Origin: Coleofasciculus sp040219735
GTDB lineage: Bacteria > Cyanobacteriota > Cyanobacteriia > Cyanobacteriales > Coleofasciculaceae
NCBI GenBank assembly: GCA_040219735.1
Contig: JAVJRX010000047.1
Direction: 5' to 3' (one strand)
DNA: 64,000 bases
The notes beneath the pieces were generated by a model. That model saw only the letters and a list, made by a program, of their open reading frames with translations, did not search any database and was not told the origin of the DNA. The position numbers were made by a program, and so were the translations under genes. Below, piece after piece: positions 26,766-35,885 of this stretch. How positions within the stretch are numbered: the first letter of the stretch is position 1; each line of letters starts with the position of its first letter.

Positions 26766-29396
26766 ATGAAGCGGTTGAGAATAAGCAGTAAAAAGCAAGT
26801 ATTTTTCTGGGGATTACTCTTGGTAACCTGCTTAGTGGTGATGACGATTCATCCTGTCGCGGCACATAATTCTTCTCACCCTTTCAGTTTCAATTCTATA
26901 ACCTCTCCCCCTACCCCTCTGCTGCAAGGAGAGGGGAGACAAATTGCCCAATTTATAGATACTCCTAACCTTGTCAGTCAAGGCAAAATCGATTATGATG
27001 CTGGACGTTTGGCTGATGCAATAAAGACTTGGCAAGAGGCGGCGCAGAATTATCAAAAAGTCGGCGATCGCATCAATCAGGCGTTATCGTTACATTACTT
27101 ATCATTAGCTTATCAAGACTTGGGACAATGGCAACAAGCGGAAGCGGCGATTAACCAAAGTCTGGATTTACTCCAACCCCAAGCTAATCCCGCTATGTTA
27201 GCACGAGTATTGAATACAAAAGGGAGTCTGCAACTGGCAATGGGACAACCTGAGGCGGCGCTAGAAACCTGGAAAAAGGCAGAAAACCTCTATTCCCAAG
27301 CCGACGATGATATGGGGGTACTAGGGAGCCAAATCAATCAGGCTCAGGCATGGCAAAGTTTGGGAATGTTTCAGCGATCGCGGCAACTTCTCGAATCGGT
27401 GCAGCAACAGCTAAACGCCCAACCGGATTCTATCATGAAAGTGACCGGATTACGCAGCCTGGGTATTGTCTGGGAAGCCATCGGTGATTTGCTAGCCGCC
27501 CAGACTCTCTTAAAAGAAAGTTTAGCTATTGCACAAACCCTTAATTCTGCCCCTGATATCAGTGCAGCTTTGTTGAGTTTAGGCAATATTAGCCGCAACT
27601 TAGAAGAAATGCCAGGGGCATTAGAATACTATCAACAAGCCGCAGAAATAGCCACAACTCCTCTGTCTCAAGTACAAGCCAAACTCAACCAACTTAACCT
27701 ACTGATTCATCTGGAACAGTTGAGCGACGCCCAAGAATTAGTTCCCCAAATTCAAACTAACCTTTCTCAGTTACCTCTTAGTCGAGAGGCTATTTATGCC
27801 CAAGTTAACTACGCTGAACGTTTAATCGAACTCGTCGCAAACTCAGAGGTGAGTTCTCCAGGAATTGCCAACTATCAAACCATTGCCCAACACTTAGCTA
27901 AAACCATTCAAGAGACGAAAGCTTTAAACGATAAACGAGCAGAATCTCTCAGTTTAGGAATTCTAGGGACATTATACGACAAAACTCAACAATGGTCTCA
28001 AGCCCAACGCTTAACCGAACAAGCCCTATTTTTATCTCAGAGTATCAACGCTGCTGATTTATCCTATCAATGGTACTGGCAACTGGCACAAATCCTGACA
28101 AAGATAGGTGATAAACCAGGCGCGATCGCAGCCAATCAACAGGCGCTTGATACGGTACAATCCCTCCGGGGTGATATTGTTGCCATGAATGCTGATGTGC
28201 GGTTTGCGTTTCAAGAGAAAATTGAACCCATTTATCGTCACTTCGTCAGTCTTTTATTAGAGTCTCCCTCACCCGAACATCTGCAACAAGCCCGAAATGT
28301 GATTGAATCCCTACAATTAGCCGAACTGGAAAACTTTTTCCGCACCGCCTGTTTAGAGACTAAAACTGAACAAATTGATACTGTCATCGAAAAAGGTGAG
28401 GCTAGGGCGGCGGTGATTTACCCGATTATTTTACCCAATCGTTTAGCGGTGATTTTTTCCTTACCGGGACAACCTCTCAGTCATTATGATATAAAATTAT
28501 CCCCCACAGAAATTGAATCCACAGTCAGCCGTTTGCGACAAACCATGAGTCCGGCTTTATCGAATAAAGAACGGCTTGAGCTTTCCCAAACAGTTTATGA
28601 TTGGCTGATTCGCCCGATTGAAAATCAATTAGTCAGTAACCAGATTAAAACCTTAGTCTTTGTCCTAGATGGTGTTTTGCGTAATATACCCATGACAGCG
28701 CTCTACGATGGTAACCAATATTTGATTGAGAAATACAGTGTCGCCTTAACACCAGGATTGCAATTACTGGAGCCGCGATCGCTCAGACAAATTTCCCTAT
28801 CTTCTTTAACAGCAGGCTTAACTGAAGCCCGTCAAGGTTTTGTACCATTACCGGCTGTTGAACAAGAAATTAAAGAGATTAGTAATGATTTACCTTCAGA
28901 AATTCTATTGAATGAAAATTTTACCCGTGCCACAATAGAAAAGGAACTAAAAAACCATTCCTTTAATATTCTCCATCTTGCCACCCATGGTCAGTTTAGT
29001 TCCCAACCCGAAGACACATTTATTCTTACCTGGAATGAACGCATTGATGCTAATATCTTATCTCAATTGCTTAAAACTAGAGAACAAAGCAATTCTGAAC
29101 CGATTGAACTATTAGTCCTCAGTGCTTGTCAAACGGCGACTGGAGACAAACGAGCCGCTTTAGGATTAGCCGGATTAGCCGTGCGTTCTGGCGCTCGGAG
29201 TACAATTGCCACCCTCTGGTCAGTGAATGACCAATCCACCGCCAATACCATGATTGAATTTTATCGCCATTTGCGTCAAGGTGATGGTAACCGAGCGGAA
29301 GCCCTGCGTCAAGCTCAGTTATCACTATTGAAGCAAAAAGCCTATCAGCATCCCTATTACTGGGCACCCTTTATTCTAGTGGGAAATTGGCTATGA
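26766..29396 (+). CDS. Secreted TPR-CHAT protease-like protein, locus A
   Basis: 876 residues. N-terminal signal (about 8-36, ends VAAHN), a low-complexity linker partly made of repeat-encoded peptide (TSPPTPLLQGEG), TPR units to about 470, and a C-terminal CHAT domain (about 530-876). The caspase-type dyad is intact: His741 in LHLATHGQF and Cys788 in LVLSACQTATGDKRA. The ending 'YYWAPFILVGNWL' is typical of cyanobacterial CHAT proteins. CHAT domains are clan CD cysteine peptidases related to caspases and separase. Export to the periplasm is predicted from the signal. AGAGGGG just upstream of the ATG gives a plausible ribosome-binding site. Confidence 0.92.
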   Translation: MKRLRISSKKQVFFWGLLLVTCLVVMTIHPVAAHNSSHPFSFNSITSPPTPLLQGEGRQIAQFIDTPNLVSQGKIDYDAGRLADAIKTWQEAAQNYQKVGDRINQALSLHYLSLAYQDLGQWQQAEAAINQSLDLLQPQANPAMLARVLNTKGSLQLAMGQPEAALETWKKAENLYSQADDDMGVLGSQINQAQAWQSLGMFQRSRQLLESVQQQLNAQPDSIMKVTGLRSLGIVWEAIGDLLAAQTLLKESLAIAQTLNSAPDISAALLSLGNISRNLEEMPGALEYYQQAAEIATTPLSQVQAKLNQLNLLIHLEQLSDAQELVPQIQTNLSQLPLSREAIYAQVNYAERLIELVANSEVSSPGIANYQTIAQHLAKTIQETKALNDKRAESLSLGILGTLYDKTQQWSQAQRLTEQALFLSQSINAADLSYQWYWQLAQILTKIGDKPGAIAANQQALDTVQSLRGDIVAMNADVRFAFQEKIEPIYRHFVSLLLESPSPEHLQQARNVIESLQLAELENFFRTACLETKTEQIDTVIEKGEARAAVIYPIILPNRLAVIFSLPGQPLSHYDIKLSPTEIESTVSRLRQTMSPALSNKERLELSQTVYDWLIRPIENQLVSNQIKTLVFVLDGVLRNIPMTALYDGNQYLIEKYSVALTPGLQLLEPRSLRQISLSSLTAGLTEARQGFVPLPAVEQEIKEISNDLPSEILLNENFTRATIEKELKNHSFNILHLATHGQFSSQPEDTFILTWNERIDANILSQLLKTREQSNSEPIELLVLSACQTATGDKRAALGLAGLAVRSGARSTIATLWSVNDQSTANTMIEFYRHLRQGDGNRAEALRQAQLSLLKQKAYQHPYYWAPFILVGNWL
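26902..26938. repeat. In-frame CCTCTCC...GGAGAGG repeat inside the CHAT gene
   Basis: An imperfect inverted repeat, CCTCTCCCCCTACCCC facing GCAAGGAGAGGGGAG, of a type scattered through cyanobacterial spacers. It encodes TSPPTPLLQGEGR between the signal peptide and the first TPR. Confidence 0.75.
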
Positions 29397-29490
29397 TTAT
29401 TGGCGCTAAAAAACAGGTTTTAAGAGCGATTTTTTCGGGTCATAGGTTATTTACTGAAAACCCAACATAAATCCGAGGAGGATTTAAATC

Positions 29491-30009
29491 ATGAACCTAG
29501 TTAAATCTTTATCCATAGTAGGCATTGCTCTATCCTTGCAGCTTGTAGTCGTTCCGGATTTAATTGCACAATCTGAGTCAATTAATCCAGAGGTATGGGT
29601 AACATTTGATCCCCCAAAACCAGGAAAAGGAACTCCATCTGATACGACCGGCGGCGCATCTCGTGGAAATTGTCCGGGGGATGAAGTAATGGATGATCAA
29701 GGGTTATCTGCCTTGATGCCTACCTACAGCGAAACGGATGTTGAGCGTCCAAGTTTTGCAGTTTATCTTCCCAAAACTGGAGCAAACAAAGTATTTTTTA
29801 GCTTAAAAGATGCTGATGAAGACTATTTTTATCAGGCACAAATTACACTTCCTCAAACTCCGGGTACCTATCGTTTAGAGTTACCAGCTGATGCTCCGGC
29901 AATAGATGCTAACACACAATATCAATGGTCTTTAGGGTTAATGTGTGGGCAAGCCGTCGATCCCAATGATCCAAGAGTCGGTGGGACGATTCTGTATAAG
30001 AGTCCCTAG
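29491..30009 (+). CDS. DUF928 secreted protein, locus A
   Basis: 172 residues. Signal peptide MNLVKSLSIVGIALSLQLVV, then VPDLIAQ. The mature part has 'GASRGNCPGDE', 'ALMPTYSETDVERPSFAVYL', 'FSLKDADEDYFYQAQITLP', and 'NTQYQWSLGLMCGQ', matching the two-Cys beta-sandwich-like pattern of DUF928. A strong ribosome-binding site, GAGGAGG at 29475-29481, lies 9 nt before the ATG, unusual in this window. It follows the CHAT gene by 94 bp on the same strand. DUF928 is a cyanobacterial family often found beside CHAT and haemagglutinin-like genes; function unknown. Confidence 0.88.
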   Translation: MNLVKSLSIVGIALSLQLVVVPDLIAQSESINPEVWVTFDPPKPGKGTPSDTTGGASRGNCPGDEVMDDQGLSALMPTYSETDVERPSFAVYLPKTGANKVFFSLKDADEDYFYQAQITLPQTPGTYRLELPADAPAIDANTQYQWSLGLMCGQAVDPNDPRVGGTILYKSP

Positions 30010-30507
30010 TGCGGCGCGGCGGAAATACTTGAGCAGCTTCGTAGATACGATGAAGCAGGGGGAGCAGGGGGAGCAGAGGGAGCTGGGGGAGATGTTAGCT
30101 GTTCAGTTATTTCTGCCTTCTTGCACTAGAAAAATCACCATGCCAGATTCTCAGTCAGTCATTATCCAGTGATTGACCGGATGTAGGGGCGCATCGAGGT
30201 GCGTCCTTGCATAGCGTGCGCTATTAATCCCCCTCATAAGTATAGGAAATTTCTCCATTTTTTATAAAAAGTTTAGCATTAGCATCAGAAAAACTTCCCT
30301 ATAAACCCAAATCTTGCAAATTCCTCTGCGTACCTCTGCGCCATCCTCTGCGTACCTCTGCGTTAAAAAAAGATAATTCTGATACAAACAGATTAAATAT
30401 TGCGGGTTTTCTGGGCGCACGTCGGTGATAGGGCGCACGTCGGTGCGCCCCTACGATGCATTGGGTTTGTAGTCAAGGATGCTCACGTCAACCCCACCAT
30501 GACAAGG
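30010..30507. repeat. 498-bp repeat-rich spacer
   Basis: Tandem GCAGGGGGA/GCAGAGGGA units at 30055-30091, GTAGGGGCGCATCGAGGTGC at about 30183, inverted CCTCTGCG units at about 30318-30365, and GGCGCACGTCGGTG twice at about 30413-30455. No coding or RNA gene seen. DUF928 and ppsA converge here, so a terminator would be expected, but no clean hairpin plus T-run is visible. Confidence 0.6.
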
Positions 30508-32964
30508 CTATGATTCTACAAACTCACCCGACAAACTACTTTCAACCTCAGCCACCATTAACAGCGTTTTTAACACCGAATCAGGATTCAAACTGATCGA
30601 ATCAATCCCCTCTTCCACCAAAAACTTGGCAAACTCCGGATAATCGCTAGGCGCTTGACCGCAAATACCAATCTTACGCCCACACTCTTTTGCTGTTTGT
30701 ATCGCCAACTTCACCATCCGCTTCACACCACGATTGCGTTCATCAAAAATATGCGCCACTAACGCCGAATCTCGGTCTAATCCTAACGTCAATTGCGTCA
30801 AATCATTTGACCCAATCGAAAACCCATCAAACACCTCAGCAAACTCATCCGCCTCCATCACATTACTGGGTAACTCACACATCACATACACCTGCAATCC
30901 ATTCACCCCACGGGGTAAACCATTTTTTGCCATCTGGGCTAACACCTGACGCCCCTCATCTGGAGTGCGACAGAAGGGAATCATCGGAATTACATTGGTT
31001 AACCCCATCTCTTCCCTTACCCGCTTTATCGCCTGACATTCCAAAGCAAAGGCTTCCCGGTAGTTCGGATCACAATACCGAGACGCCCCTCGCCACCCCA
31101 GCATCGGATTATCTTCCTTGGGTTCAAAACTCTGACCGCCTAAAAGGTTAGCATACTCATTACTCTTAAAATCCGACATCCGCACAATCACAGGTTTGGG
31201 ATAAAACGCCGCTGCAATAATTCCCACCCCACGCGCCAATTTATCGACAAAAAATTGGGGTTTATCGGCATAACTCCTCGTCTTCTGGGCGATTTGCGCT
31301 CTCACCGATTCATCCCGCAATTGATGATAATGAATCAACGCCAGAGGATGAATTTCAATATGATTGGCAATAATAAACTCCAACCTGGCTAAACCCACAC
31401 CATCGCAGGGAATTGCGGCTAAACCAAAGGCTTGATCTGGATTACCTACATTCATTAAGATTTGCGTCCGGGTGCGGGGTAAATTATCTAAAGGAGTTTC
31501 TTGGACTTCAAAGGGTAATAACCCCTGATAAACTCGTCCCTCATCTCCCTCCGCACAGGAAATTGTCACCTCTTGACCCGTAGTTAATACCTCCGTCGCC
31601 TTCCCACAGCCAACAATCGCCGGAATCCCCATTTCTCGTGCAATAATTGCCGCATGGCAAGTGCGTCCCCCTTGGTTGGTGACAATGGCGCTGGCTTTTT
31701 TCATAATCGGTTCCCAGTCGGGATCAGTGCGGTTGGTGACTAATACTTCTCCCGGCTCGAAAAGATGAATGTGAGATGCATCCATAATAATATGAGCAGT
31801 CCCTTGACCAATTGCCGCGCCCACACTACGCCCCGTAAGTAATACTTGGCTGCGTTGGTTCAACTGATAGGTTTTGAGAACCTGTGCCGATTTCTGCGAT
31901 TGCACCGTTTCTGGACGCGCCTGGACAATAAACAAATCCCCGGTTATTCCATCTTTTGCCCATTCAATATCCATGGGTGTGTAGAGTCCCCGGAGTTGAG
32001 AATAATGGTCTTCAATTTGTACCGCCCAACGGGCTAATTGTAAGACTTCTTCATCCTGAAGACAAAATTTCTTTTGCTCAGAGGGGGCGACTCGCACATT
32101 GCGCGTCAGTCTCGAACCCCCTTCGTCATATATCATTTCAATTTCTTTTGTCCCCAGGCGTTTTTCCAGAATCGGGCGACATCCCTGTTTTAATGTGGGT
32201 TTAAAAACCACGTATTCATCGGGGTTAACCGCACCTTGAACCACCGTTTCGCCCAAGCCGTAAGCGGCGGTAATTAATGCGGTATTTTTGAACCCTGTTT
32301 CGGGGTCAATGGAAAACATCACCCCAGAACAGGCTAAATCAGATCGCACCATTTTCTGAATCCCCACCGAAAGCGCCACATCAAAGTGGTCAAATCCGTT
32401 ATGTTCCCGATACGCAATGGCGCGGTTGGTAAACAGGGAGGCGAAGCATTTATGGGTAAATTCCAGAACCCCTTTGAAACTATTCACATTTAAATAGGTT
32501 TCCTGCTGACCCGCAAAACTCGCATCGGGTAAGTCTTCCGCCGTCGCTGAGGAACGAACCGCCACATCTGTCCCCTCCCCGTAGCGATCGCACAATTGTT
32601 GATAAGCTGTACGAATGGCTTGGGTCAGTTCTAGGGGAAACTCAATACTGAGGATTAACTGTCGCGCTTTTTTGCCATGCTGTTGCAGATTACTCACATC
32701 ATCCACATTCAAATCTGCAAACAGGTGACGCAGCTTGGCTTCTAAATCGGCGGTTTCGATAAAGCAACGATAAGCATACGCCGTAATCGCAAACCCGGTA
32801 GGAACATTGATTCCCTGGGGAGTGAGTTGTCCAATCATTTCACCCAGAGAGGCATTTTTGCCCCCAACCAAGGGTAGGTCATCCAGTCGGATTTGATCAA
32901 ACCAGAGGATCAATAATTTATCTTGAGGGACTGGGGTAGAGGTCTGAGGGGTTGAGGTCAGCAT
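30508..32964 (-). CDS. ppsA: Phosphoenolpyruvate synthase
   Basis: 818 residues, normal length. Makes PEP from pyruvate and ATP (AMP + phosphate), used in gluconeogenic supply. The N-terminal ATP-grasp-like domain begins 'LVGGKNASLGEMI' and includes 'DVAVRSSATAEDLPDASFAGQQET'-type nucleotide-binding residues. The phosphohistidine domain has GGRTCHAAIIAREMGIPA with His at about 437. The C-terminal TIM-barrel has 'VRMSDFKSNEY' and 'IGSNDLTQLTLGLDRDS'. Stand-alone gene, divergent from the pseudokinase gene. Confidence 0.97.
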   Translation of the reverse strand: MLTSTPQTSTPVPQDKLLILWFDQIRLDDLPLVGGKNASLGEMIGQLTPQGINVPTGFAITAYAYRCFIETADLEAKLRHLFADLNVDDVSNLQQHGKKARQLILSIEFPLELTQAIRTAYQQLCDRYGEGTDVAVRSSATAEDLPDASFAGQQETYLNVNSFKGVLEFTHKCFASLFTNRAIAYREHNGFDHFDVALSVGIQKMVRSDLACSGVMFSIDPETGFKNTALITAAYGLGETVVQGAVNPDEYVVFKPTLKQGCRPILEKRLGTKEIEMIYDEGGSRLTRNVRVAPSEQKKFCLQDEEVLQLARWAVQIEDHYSQLRGLYTPMDIEWAKDGITGDLFIVQARPETVQSQKSAQVLKTYQLNQRSQVLLTGRSVGAAIGQGTAHIIMDASHIHLFEPGEVLVTNRTDPDWEPIMKKASAIVTNQGGRTCHAAIIAREMGIPAIVGCGKATEVLTTGQEVTISCAEGDEGRVYQGLLPFEVQETPLDNLPRTRTQILMNVGNPDQAFGLAAIPCDGVGLARLEFIIANHIEIHPLALIHYHQLRDESVRAQIAQKTRSYADKPQFFVDKLARGVGIIAAAFYPKPVIVRMSDFKSNEYANLLGGQSFEPKEDNPMLGWRGASRYCDPNYREAFALECQAIKRVREEMGLTNVIPMIPFCRTPDEGRQVLAQMAKNGLPRGVNGLQVYVMCELPSNVMEADEFAEVFDGFSIGSNDLTQLTLGLDRDSALVAHIFDERNRGVKRMVKLAIQTAKECGRKIGICGQAPSDYPEFAKFLVEEGIDSISLNPDSVLKTLLMVAEVESSLSGEFVES

Positions 32965-33160
32965 AAACTTTTTTTCTTAAAGGGATAATTTAAGTTTAGC
33001 TTTATAAAATATTCGGGATCACTAATAGGTTGCGAAAAATTAACAGAAACCTTTGCCTTCCTCATACCCTGTTGCCATTTCGCGATCGCTAAAATTGGTG
33101 ATTGGTGATTGGTAATTGGTGAGTAGGAAAAATTCTTCCTCATCTCCTCTTGCTCCCCAA

Positions 33161-33247
33161 GCAGGGCGGGTTTAGTGTAGAGACGCGCCATGGCGCGTCT
33201 CTACAAGGGGGTAACGTTATCAGTCAAACCCGCCCCTACAAATTGAC
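33161..33247. repeat. Interspersed GGGCGGGTTT repeat with a nested palindrome
   Basis: The element carries inside it a perfect 28-bp palindrome at 33177-33204, GTAGAGACGCGCCA with its mirror. The same two repeats are also combined in the CyRepA1 gene (14508-14600), so the nesting is an older composite unit. Confidence 0.8.
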
Positions 33248-33250
33248 GCC

Positions 33251-33286
33251 CCAGCTCCCCCAGCTCCCCCAGCTCCCCCAGCTCCC
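33251..33286. repeat. Tandem CCAGCTCCC repeat, 4 units
   Basis: Four perfect 9-bp units head to tail, directly downstream of the GGGCGGGTTT element. Confidence 0.85.
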
Positions 33287-33299
33287 CTCGACCCAAAAT

Positions 33300-33450
33300 G
33301 CTTCCTAAAAAGTAAAAGATTGGCTGCTTATGTGTAGCCAATCTTGTCCAACATGTATTACAATTTCTCTTTCGACTGAATCTTAATTCACGGGTTCATC
33401 TTAATTCACGGGTTCAAAATAGCTCCAGATATCCTCTGGAGCTTTTTCTG
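33300..33450 (+). ncRNA. Candidate small RNA ahead of an orphan terminator
   Basis: There is no ORF on the plus strand between the divergent ppsA start and 33538, yet 33421-33447 is a textbook terminator. Upstream are a hairpin, GATTGGCT ... AGCCAATC (about 33319-33346), and the 18-mer ATCTTAATTCACGGGTTC repeated directly in tandem (about 33380-33415). This arrangement fits a short structured transcript. No known cyanobacterial RNA is recognised. Confidence 0.35.
33421..33447 (+). terminator. Rho-independent-type terminator
   Basis: AGCTCCAGA and TCTGGAGCT form a 9-bp perfect stem with a 4-5 nt loop, followed by TTTTTC. On the opposite strand the run after the stem is weaker, so plus-strand termination is favoured. 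Confidence 0.8.
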
Positions 33451-33537
33451 TCGTGCTATCATAACAGATTTTTTTCCAGAATGGGGATTTTGCCCCTTGT
33501 GTCATAATTTTTGCACAGAGCGTCAGCGTGCATCGAT

Positions 33538-35418
33538 ATGGGCAAACTCTTAGCAGAATGTTACCAATTCCTCAAAGTCCTGGATACCGATGAATTGGGT
33601 CACACCTATTTAGTTATAGATATTCACCTTCAAGAGCAGCCTAAATGCGTGGTCAAGCAAATCCGACTCCCGCCAAACTCCTCTCAAACTCGACAACTTA
33701 TTCTCAGCCGTCTGGAAAAAACGTCACAATTGCTGAAAAAGCTGGGTCAACATGACCAAATTCCCCGATTTATCACCTCATTTGCCCAAACGAACCAGTT
33801 TTATCTCGTTCAAGAGTTTATTCCCGGTTATCTCTTAACCGACGAACTCATACCCGGTGATCCGCTGACCGAAAATCAGGTGATTACCCTGTTACAAGAA
33901 CTCCTCCACCTCTTAGTTTTTGTCCATCAACAGGGTGTAATCTTAGGAAACCTCAAGCCTTCCACGATTATCCGTCGCCAAGGAGATGGCAAATTAGTCC
34001 TGACAACGTGGGGAGTTATCCATCAACTGAGTGCCCAAATCGCCCAATCATTCCACCAATCAGCCCCAAATCCGCGCCATCCTACTTCCGTTGATCAATC
34101 CTCCAAACCATTCCCAGAACACCTCCAAGTCAATGGCGACTTGTACGCCTTGGGAATAATCGCCATTCAAGCCATGACTGGATTATCCGCCAGTGAGTTA
34201 ACGGAACTTAAACAAACGAACAATTCTCAACATGAAACCAGCGCTTGGCAAGCTTACACCCAAGTTAGCCCAGAGTTAGCCGCTATCCTGGAGAAAATGG
34301 TGCATTCTGATCGCCAGAACCGTTATCACAAAGCGACGAGTGTACTAGCGGATCTCAGTGGTATCCCGGAGAGCAATCCAATTACTCAATTTTCCCTACC
34401 CTCGCTACCAGAAATCAACCCCGCGATCGCGACAATTACGTTTCCTACTCGTCAGTTTAAACCCCAGGTTATCCTCGCGGCTATAGCATTAGTGGGAATC
34501 ACAGCGTTAATCTTGGCTTATACCCTACACCTTCCCCAACGCCTAATGGCGCAATACTTTCTCCACCAAGGAAAAACCCAAGCACAACAGCCTGAGGCGG
34601 CGATTCAATACTATACTCAAGCCATTGCCTATCAGCCGCAAAATGCTACAGCTTACTATCATCGGGGAAAGATTTACGCTGATAGGGGAAAATCTCAGCT
34701 AGCCCTGGCTGATTTGTCTCAGGCGATTCAACTCAATCCCCAAAATGCTGACGCCTATTACCAACGGGGAAATCTTCGCCTTGAGTTAAGCGATCGCCAA
34801 GGGGCTAAAGCTGATTATACCCAAGTTCTACAACGTGACCCTAATTTTACCCCTGCATGGGTGAATCGAGGTCAGATACAAGCCGAGTTAGGTAACGAAA
34901 AAGCTGCCATTGATGATTATACCCAAGCCATTCAACTTCAACCCAATCTCGTCACGGCTTACCTAAAGCGCTGTCGTTCCCGTTCTAACCTCGGTAACCA
35001 AAAGGGTGCCATTGACGACTGTACCACCGCGATTAATTTACGACCGCATAATGCCCTAGCTTACCAAAACCGTGGCTTAGCCCGTCAGCGTCGGGGAGAT
35101 ATTCGCGGGGCGATAACGGACTATACAGTAGCGATTCAATTGAATCCAGAGGCGGCAGAACCTTACTATAACCGAGGATTAGCCCGTCAGGAAATAGAAG
35201 ATATATCCGGTGCGATCGCGGATTACACCCAAGCCATTAAACGAAATCCTAACTATGCCTCAGCTTACTATGAGCGGGGGTTAGCCCAAGCCCAACTGGG
35301 AAATCGGTTAGCCGCGATCAAAGATTTACAGCAAGCGGCTCAACTTTGCCATGATTTAGGTAAACTGGATTGTTATGAAGCGGCGCAGTCTCAACTGTCT
35401 AGAGTGTCGGTTCAGTAA
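33538..35418 (+). CDS. Pseudokinase-TPR membrane protein
   Basis: 626 residues from the ATG at 33538 (a TTG at 33511 is possible). The N-terminal about 290 residues have the kinase fold pattern: the Lys of CVVKQIR (40), 'FYLVQEFIPGYLL', and 'VFVHQQGVILGNLKPSTI'. HRD is replaced by Leu-Gly-Asn (136-138), DFG by Thr-Trp-Gly (157-159), and the glycine loop is lost, so it is probably catalytically dead. A membrane helix at about 315-335 (VILAAIALVGITALILAY) is followed by seven or more TPR units ('AYYHRGKIYADRGKSQLAL'-type) to the end. Likely a membrane scaffold with TPRs outside the cytoplasm. Confidence 0.88.
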   Translation: MGKLLAECYQFLKVLDTDELGHTYLVIDIHLQEQPKCVVKQIRLPPNSSQTRQLILSRLEKTSQLLKKLGQHDQIPRFITSFAQTNQFYLVQEFIPGYLLTDELIPGDPLTENQVITLLQELLHLLVFVHQQGVILGNLKPSTIIRRQGDGKLVLTTWGVIHQLSAQIAQSFHQSAPNPRHPTSVDQSSKPFPEHLQVNGDLYALGIIAIQAMTGLSASELTELKQTNNSQHETSAWQAYTQVSPELAAILEKMVHSDRQNRYHKATSVLADLSGIPESNPITQFSLPSLPEINPAIATITFPTRQFKPQVILAAIALVGITALILAYTLHLPQRLMAQYFLHQGKTQAQQPEAAIQYYTQAIAYQPQNATAYYHRGKIYADRGKSQLALADLSQAIQLNPQNADAYYQRGNLRLELSDRQGAKADYTQVLQRDPNFTPAWVNRGQIQAELGNEKAAIDDYTQAIQLQPNLVTAYLKRCRSRSNLGNQKGAIDDCTTAINLRPHNALAYQNRGLARQRRGDIRGAITDYTVAIQLNPEAAEPYYNRGLARQEIEDISGAIADYTQAIKRNPNYASAYYERGLAQAQLGNRLAAIKDLQQAAQLCHDLGKLDCYEAAQSQLSRVSVQ

Positions 35419-35465
35419 TAACACTTAGTTGCTCGTGACATTTAGCTTTTAATTTATTTAACCTG

Positions 35466-35480
35466 TACTACAATAGTAGC
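35466..35480. promoter_or_regulatory. Palindrome upstream of the RHH gene, candidate operator
   Basis: CTACAATAGTAG, with CTAC and GTAG arms around a 4-nt centre, about 25 nt before the ATG. RHH proteins typically autoregulate through short palindromes at this place. Assignment is positional only. Confidence 0.35.
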
Positions 35481-35503
35481 AAATTGAAAGTACTTTGACA
35501 ACT

Positions 35504-35650
35504 ATGAAACAAGTGACAACACGAGTATCAGATAGGGAATATGAGCATCTAGCCAAATTTTGCAAAGTAACAGAAAGAACCCAATCTGATGTACTCCGGG
35601 AACTGATACGCAAGTTGTCAATCTCTGGGGCGTTGGACCCCATCGATTGA
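35504..35650 (+). CDS. Small ribbon-helix-helix (CopG/MetJ-type) regulator
   Basis: 48 residues from the ATG at 35504: MKQVTTRVSDREYEHLAKFC, then KVTERTQSDVLRELIRKL. A beta strand (KQVTTRVS) followed by two helices, with 'TQSDVLRELIRK' as helix B, is the RHH DNA-binding fold of CopG-type repressors and many antitoxins. No toxin ORF is adjacent; the next gene is rpmI. Just upstream, GTACTACAATAGTAGC (about 35466-35480) is a palindrome that could be its operator. Confidence 0.6.
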   Translation: MKQVTTRVSDREYEHLAKFCKVTERTQSDVLRELIRKLSISGALDPID

Positions 35651-35885
35651 CCGCCTATCCATCTCGCGCCAATCTGAGTACAGATATGGCGTGAGGCTTT
35701 CGGCGTCTAGCTAAAAAATAAAAACAAAGTCTGCTTGACAAGAAAAGACAGGAAAAATAAGGGTTTGGGAACCCGCGCAGGCGGGTGCAAGGCAAGTGTA
35801 GTTGCGGTGGAAACTACCCTGTTAACCGTTAAGTTGACTGGGATAGTAGTAAAATTGGAGATTGTGTCCTTATTCAAAGTTGTTT

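Larger units (their letters stand above)
32965..33537. other. 573-bp spacer with repeats and a possible small RNA gene
   Basis: Contents in order: degenerate GGTGATTGGTGATTGGTAATTG heptamers (about 33098-33122), interspersed GGGCGGGTTT element (33161-33247), four CCAGCTCCC units (33251-33286), a hairpin, a duplicated 18-mer and a strong terminator (33296-33450, separate entries). Confidence 0.6.

Noticed and set aside
26766..29396. TPR-CHAT protein considered as the protease partner of a type III-E CRISPR effector.
   Set aside because: It has an export signal, and no Cas7-11, Csx30 or CRISPR array is present.
30690..31151. 153-codon plus-strand frame opposite ppsA.
   Set aside because: Antisense shadow; Ser/His/Pro composition from ppsA codons.
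33375..33420. GGGTTCAAA-type sequence considered as a tRNA T-arm.
   Set aside because: No acceptor or anticodon stems can be formed; the motif is part of a tandem 18-mer. No tRNA or rRNA gene was found in the window.
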